Under the pieces are notes generated by a model, which was not told the DNA's origin, searched no databases, and saw only the letters and a list, made by a program, of their open reading frames with translations. A stretch of DNA of 64,000 nucleotides from the NCBI GenBank assembly GCA_003427395.1, contig BFEA01000254.1, positions 1,034,086 through 1,098,085 of the forward strand. Direction: 5' to 3'. A program made the translations under genes and the position numbers. Positions 59,453 to 64,000 of the stretch are shown piece after piece (position 1 is the first letter of the stretch; each line of letters starts with the position of its first letter). Source of the stretch: Chara braunii (taxonomy: Eukaryota; Streptophyta; Charophyceae; Charales; Characeae).

Positions 59453-59518
59453 TCGGAGCCTCTCAGATCGATTGTCGGAGCCTCTCAGATCGATCGTCGG
59501 AGCCGCTTAGGTCGATCA
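59453..59518 (+). repeat. 22-bp unit repeated three times
   Basis: TCGGAGCCTCTCAGATCGAT is the start of a 22-bp unit present three times in tandem, the third with changes (CGCTTAGGTCGAT). Confidence 0.9.
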
Positions 59519-60279
59519 TCTCCACGATTTTGTCCTTTTTGTATGTGATTCTTTTTTTCATCCTGCGTTCTCCTTGTGACGTTTTTTCTCCGCACAACCT
59601 CTTCGCGGACCCTCTTGGTGCTTGCTTCCACGAACCCGCTTCCTCTTCACGGGAGTGGCGAATGGTGATTCGTTGCGTTCTTTCAACTTCGAATTCCCCT
59701 TCATACGTGATGAAACAAGGAATAAGTAGTTAACTATTGTGGATGTGCGTTCGCTTTGTGTACAATTTTCGGCTTCCGCTTCAGCGATACTCTCTCCTGA
59801 CTTTTTTTTTATCAGCGTTGCATATCTTATGCCCCTTAACTTTGTTTTCCACGACCTTCAGGGACCAGCACAGATCCTCATACTTTGACCTTAGAGTCAT
59901 TATCTTCTTTTTATCCCATATACATCAAATAGAATTCAACAACAACTGCATCAGATATGTCCATAGTCATTACGACCCCCGTGCTGTAATAGCTTGTGTG
60001 TGTGTGTGTATGTGAGAGAAAGAAAGAAAAATGTTTAAAAAGTAGCATAAGAATCATTCGTGTACCATCATTACCGTGACTGCGATGTCATTTGACCTTC
60101 TCTGCGTGTTCTTGTGGTGTACCTGTATATCGCATTGTCATTCATAAAATAAAAAAGATCAACGTGCTGTTCAATTCCGGAGAGGGTCGAGACCCTTCAC
60201 AATAAAGTTTGCTACTGCGTGTTAATGAATCGGTCAAGCGACTCATCTTTCTATTTAATTACACGCAGTGAACTTACAT

Positions 60280-61700
60280 TAGACACTCGCGGGGCATAAA
60301 TGCACCCGTTACGAAGTATTGCTCGATACCTTCTTCATGACACTTTTTAACGCTCTCGCTATATGCAGAGTCACCGCTATGTTGTGACCTTTCGCAACAG
60401 TAGCATAGCATGATAATCGGTTCAACATAGACTGACGAAATTGGTGAACAATTTTTTGTTTGCATATGTTATAGCCACAACTTCCAGTATGTCCTTAGCT
60501 GTTACATCTGTTGGCGCAGTTCTTGTAAGATATTGTGTTATTGTGGCAGTGACGCAGCATACATAAACACCACAGTCGGTGGAGTTGTTCTGTTAGGGAT
60601 ATTTCGCGTATAAAAGTTTACATTCTAATTAATGTCTATATGTCACCCAAGAGGTATGATCCTTTTCCGGAGTCAACACCCTTGGGTTAAATGCATCATA
60701 CAAACACTCGTGCTACAAAAATGTTATCAAGGTTTTTCATTTTTTTTGTTTCTTATCTTTTAAGGAGTCAACAGTGATGACAATAAGAGGTTTGTCGGCA
60801 TTGTCGTCCTGCATCACCGCCAAGAAGTCTTTGACATTCATGACCAGCAGCAAAATCCAATGTGTTACGGTAACTGTAGTACGTCGTAATTCATTACTTA
60901 GTCGATGCTTCCTTGGTCTGTTTTTTATTGTGTCATCCCATCCTGTTTTCATCACATGCACTTTCTGATTAGCAATGGCGAGGGGTTGCCAAAAACTTGT
61001 ACACAAATGAGTTGTTGTGTTGTCCCGTGCAGGTGAATGATCTTCATACACAAACTGTAAATAAATGCCGATAATGTTGTCGTTTACCTATTCGTTATCG
61101 CCCAAGCACACAATGTAAATTTTGTTATAGAATGACGTGTCTCCTTGATTTCCACATGAAGGAGAACAATTGCTCCTCATCGAATATGTCAGTCTTGTCT
61201 TCTCTCGTTCTAGCTATATCCCCTACTTTCGTCTTTCCATAAATGTTGGATGACTTTTCGACCATCGATTGACGAAACTTTACTTAACTTTACTTCACTT
61301 GACGTCATTATTTCATACATTTCTGAGTACCAAAGGTCCTCCAACATATCCTTCCACCTCTTTATTGAATTTCTGCTAGTCAATGAAAACAACAGTTCGC
61401 TTGCAACCTCACTGCATAACTCCTCGTCCTTATTTGTTGTCATGAAGTGATCGTCATTTTTGTATCCATATACGAGCAATTCTCACTACCGCATATGTTG
61501 TTTTTCCATGACTCTGTCATGCTCCCTCGGCATCTGTTACCTACACCATCTTCCTCCCACGATGTTGTCGTTCCGTTACTCAATGTTTGAAAGGATGGCG
61601 TCCTACACAATCGCTTATGTTCGGTGTCGCTCCTTGGCAAAAGGTACACGAGGTCGTAAGTTTGTCTTCTTGTTCACACGTGTCAGTCTTTATGTTATTG
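60280..61700 (-). pseudogene. Ulp1/C48-like SUMO-protease gene of a transposon (interrupted, possibly spliced)
   Basis: On the minus strand the family's catalytic landmarks occur in the right order. NIIGIYLQFVYEDHS (~61070-61020) fits the substrate-recognition helix. VTHWILLLV carries the catalytic His (60860-60862). PLIVITVDSLKD carries the Asp (60767-60769). QNNSTDCGVYVCC carries the oxyanion Gln (60590-60592) and catalytic Cys (60572-60574). Upstream, 61479-61210 encodes WKDMLEDLWYSEMYEIMTSS, continuing after a frame change with DKTDIFDEEQLFSFMWKSRR. CCCTAACAG just before the Gln codon looks like a 3' splice site, so introns may explain some stops. A last segment (60465-60274) ends at a GTAAGT donor-like site. 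Ulp1 enzymes cleave SUMO from proteins in the nucleus. Copies are known inside plant and fungal DNA transposons, and this one follows a transposase on the same strand. Frameshifts suggest decay, but the triad is intact. Confidence 0.75.
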
Positions 61701-62092
61701 GCTACATGAAAGAGTTTTTATAAAATATTTGAGAGAGAGGGAGAATTTGTATAAAATACTTGAGAGAAAGAAAGAGAGAGCGGAAGAGAGAGAAAGAGGT
61801 AAAAAAGTACAAAGGAACAAAAAAAAAACATTTGTCTCTTTAACTATCATGCATCCGTAAAAAATCATCTCAAACACAACCAATCTTACGAAATGGAGAA
61901 AACCGTATGTCAGACTAAAGATCATCCAAAAACTCACTACTGCGTGACAATTATATAGTCAACGGGGACATCAAATTATTGACAGACACACAATCGTCAA
62001 CCCCTCTCTCTCTCTCTCTCAAGTCGATAACGAAGCAACATAAGTTTCTTTAAAGGCGAGCTTTCAAAGTTACTCACTTTTAATTTGTTCCT
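61701..62092. other. Spacer between Ulp1-like and transposase remnants
   Basis: GA-rich tract (61728-61800 on the plus strand) and a (CT)n tract at ~62002-62021. No domain was seen. Candidate position of an intergenic region or intron of the transposon. Confidence 0.4.
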
Positions 62093-64000
62093 CTACAATA
62101 CATACTTGTTTAAATAAAAACAGTCATCATGTTGTTTCGCATGTTGCGTCGATTCCCATTGTGGTTTAGAAAAACATAGAACAATATAGATTGTGTCTAC
62201 TATAGTGTCAATCGAGATGACGCCACTGTGTTGACGTTTATTCAACTTCTCTCATTTCAATTTCTTGCAACTTGTTATGTGTTGCATTTCGTTGTCTACC
62301 TTTTTATACCATTGTACAAATCCACACATGTGGGTCCCCGCATTGTCGTGTGTGCATGTGTTCACAACAAAAAACATTATCATTGATGCAAACCATGTGT
62401 TTTCATTGCCTGCTCTCACTGCTACATCACTGTGCACTGCTCTCCTATAGAACTTTGGTGAAACTCTTGCAGATTGAACAAGTGCACTTTTGTTTGAGCC
62501 GTCCTCTATGCAGGTGATGACGAAGTGTGTTCGTGTGTGTATGAGTAGTTCGTCAGAAGAAGATTGACATTCATTCTTCACCATGTACGCCGTCAACGCA
62601 TCTCCAAAATTGAGTCTGCAAGAAAGCTTTTTGAGTATCTTACACGCAAGGTTGTCAATGTTTTTTTCCTCCTGTATGCATTCATCATCGATGTTGAACC
62701 ACCACAGTTGTAGAGTTGTTGTGTCGCATAGTGCGAGGGTGTTCATTTCGGTGATCATACACTCTATCACAGACGACCGGTTTTCAACCGTTTTCTTTCT
62801 TCGTTTCCGTACGATCTTAGTCTTTTTATGTAATGCCAATGAGCAGCGTATATGGTTCACCATCTGGGTTAAAGCGTTCCGCTTGTTTGATGATTAGTAC
62901 AACTATTTGTCATGTAGTGATGTTCCCAAACATCTGCCACAAATGTGTCAGGGACACTGGATCGCTCTATGCACGTTCTTAGATACATAAGATCATGCAA
63001 CTTGAGAAATTTTTCATGTTGATGGTTGATATTTTTTTCAGTTTTGTTTTTATGGTTATTATGAATCCGTGATCAAAGCATCATTGTCATCGAGTGAAGC
63101 ACGAGAGTGTGTTGTGCATCGAAATACACATATGTATATTTTCATGAGTTTCACAAAATAAATTGTAATGCCATTGCTTATCGAGCGTGTGATAATATTA
63201 GAAATACGGAATACACACACCGTCATGACAGACTGACTTTGCTTGGCCTCAAACCATTCCTCCCTGGAAAAAAAATCTTTGTCAGTGGTCACGAGTAACA
63301 CAAGCTGGGGGTATGTTCGGGCGTATCTCTCACTAACGCTTTGCAACCTTGCATCCAATTCTTTCAAGATCTTTATCTGCAGTAAGTATAGCAGTTTCTC
63401 AAAGGCTGCGATCCTGAATTTGTCAATCAAGTACAAGAATATGCTATGCTCAGTTGTGTGCATACGATCTGGTTGCAATGTTAGGTGGTAGTCTAGCTGA
63501 GGATCGTCATCATTGGGGCCCCTGTAGAATCTCCAAAACCTTCTGTTGAACATGCTTGTGCATATTCAACTCTGACATTCACGCTTCTGCCGCACGACAA
63601 ATGTTGATGTTATCGAAGTTTAACACATCTGCTATGAGTTGTGTTTAGAATGTCTGCGATCTCTTACAGTTCGTGAAATCGACGATGACATCAAAGTCGT
63701 CTATCGACACAGTGCACATTGGACAAACATCAAATTTCACAGTTGCAAGAACGCATCTTTCAGGATAGTCCTATAAATAGTGCAGGAGAAAAGAGTGGAC
63801 ACTTATCTCCTCGAATCGCTCTGTTGTTATCATTGTACCGTCATAAGATATCTCCTTCGCAGACTGCAACACCGGTGTGAGATTCTTGTGTAAAACGACG
63901 GCTTTCCGTTTTCTTAATACGGGGGAGTGCAGACCCCATCCTTTGTCACATGGGCGATGATAAAGCACAAGAAGATAGAGCAACAGTATGGCTTCGGATG
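62093..64000 (-). pseudogene. CACTA/Plavaka-like DNA transposase remnant, N-terminus outside window
   Basis: Minus-strand blocks appear in family order. SYDGTMITTERFEEISVHSF then DYPERCVLATVKFDVCPMC (63840-63717) matches the conserved ADYPEQ...CPxC region. A TAG at 63771-63773 splits it. LQPDRMHTTEHSIFLYLIDK (~63480-63420) supplies the D-x-MH motif, with KILKELDARLQSV and REEWFEAKQSQSVMTVCVF following. A 203-codon frame (62863-62252) ends with AVRAGNENTWFASMIMFF and THMCGFVQWYKKV. After a frame change, SIDTIVDTIYIVLCFSKP and FYLNKYVL close the protein at 62093. This architecture is that of large DDE transposases of the CACTA/Plavaka group; KDZ elements are the main alternative. Stops, shifts and the missing N-terminus make it a relic here. 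It would cut and join element ends. The Ulp1-like gene lies just downstream. Confidence 0.65.

Overview
The window looks like nuclear DNA from a large, repeat-rich eukaryotic genome. It has no dense ORFs, no operons, and no intact single-copy gene that I can recognise. It is a mosaic of decayed transposons, short retroelements, long inverted repeats, satellites and microsatellites, with three N bases at 1755, 1762 and 1779. A streptophyte host, possibly a charophyte alga, is my best guess. The LINE has a plant-style C-terminal zinc-finger-like segment, and one array carries hammerhead ribozymes of the kind found in plant retrozymes. The taxonomic assignment is inference and not secure.

Layout. 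0-4 kb: two ~680-bp direct repeats bracket a broken Gag-like reading frame on the minus strand. 4-10.4 kb: mostly anonymous DNA with a (TC)n tract and a SINE-like element (SINE-A copy 1). 10.4-14.57 kb: a 5'-truncated LINE on the minus strand, with a long poly(A) tail (T-run on the plus strand). 14.57-15.85 kb: a tandem array of 2.6 units, each carrying a type III hammerhead ribozyme on the plus strand; the middle copy has an intact catalytic core. 16.6-20.75 kb: an inverted-repeat structure with ~1.05-kb arms, with a MITE inserted in its centre. 22.2-23.8 kb: a tandem array with 400-530-bp units. 26.4 kb: a second MITE of the same family. 28.1 and 35.1 kb: two copies of a tRNA-derived SINE. 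36.6-38.3 kb: a hairpin-rich satellite with ~72-bp units. 38.8-45.3 kb: microsatellites and pyrimidine-rich DNA. 45.6 kb: SINE-A copy 2. 47.1-56.8 kb: a very large inverted repeat (arms ~2.75 and ~3.4 kb) with a repeated short motif inside both arms. 57-64 kb: minus-strand remains of a DNA transposon, with a CACTA/Plavaka-like transposase running off the right edge and a Ulp1/C48 cysteine-protease gene just downstream.

How the parts relate. Nothing here suggests a cellular pathway. The coding remnants belong to mobile elements: reverse transcriptase, Gag-like protein, transposase and a SUMO-protease-like domain. The non-coding elements (hammerhead array, SINEs, MITEs, inverted repeats) would depend on enzymes supplied elsewhere. 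The two most interesting items are the hammerhead array and the transposase/Ulp1 element.
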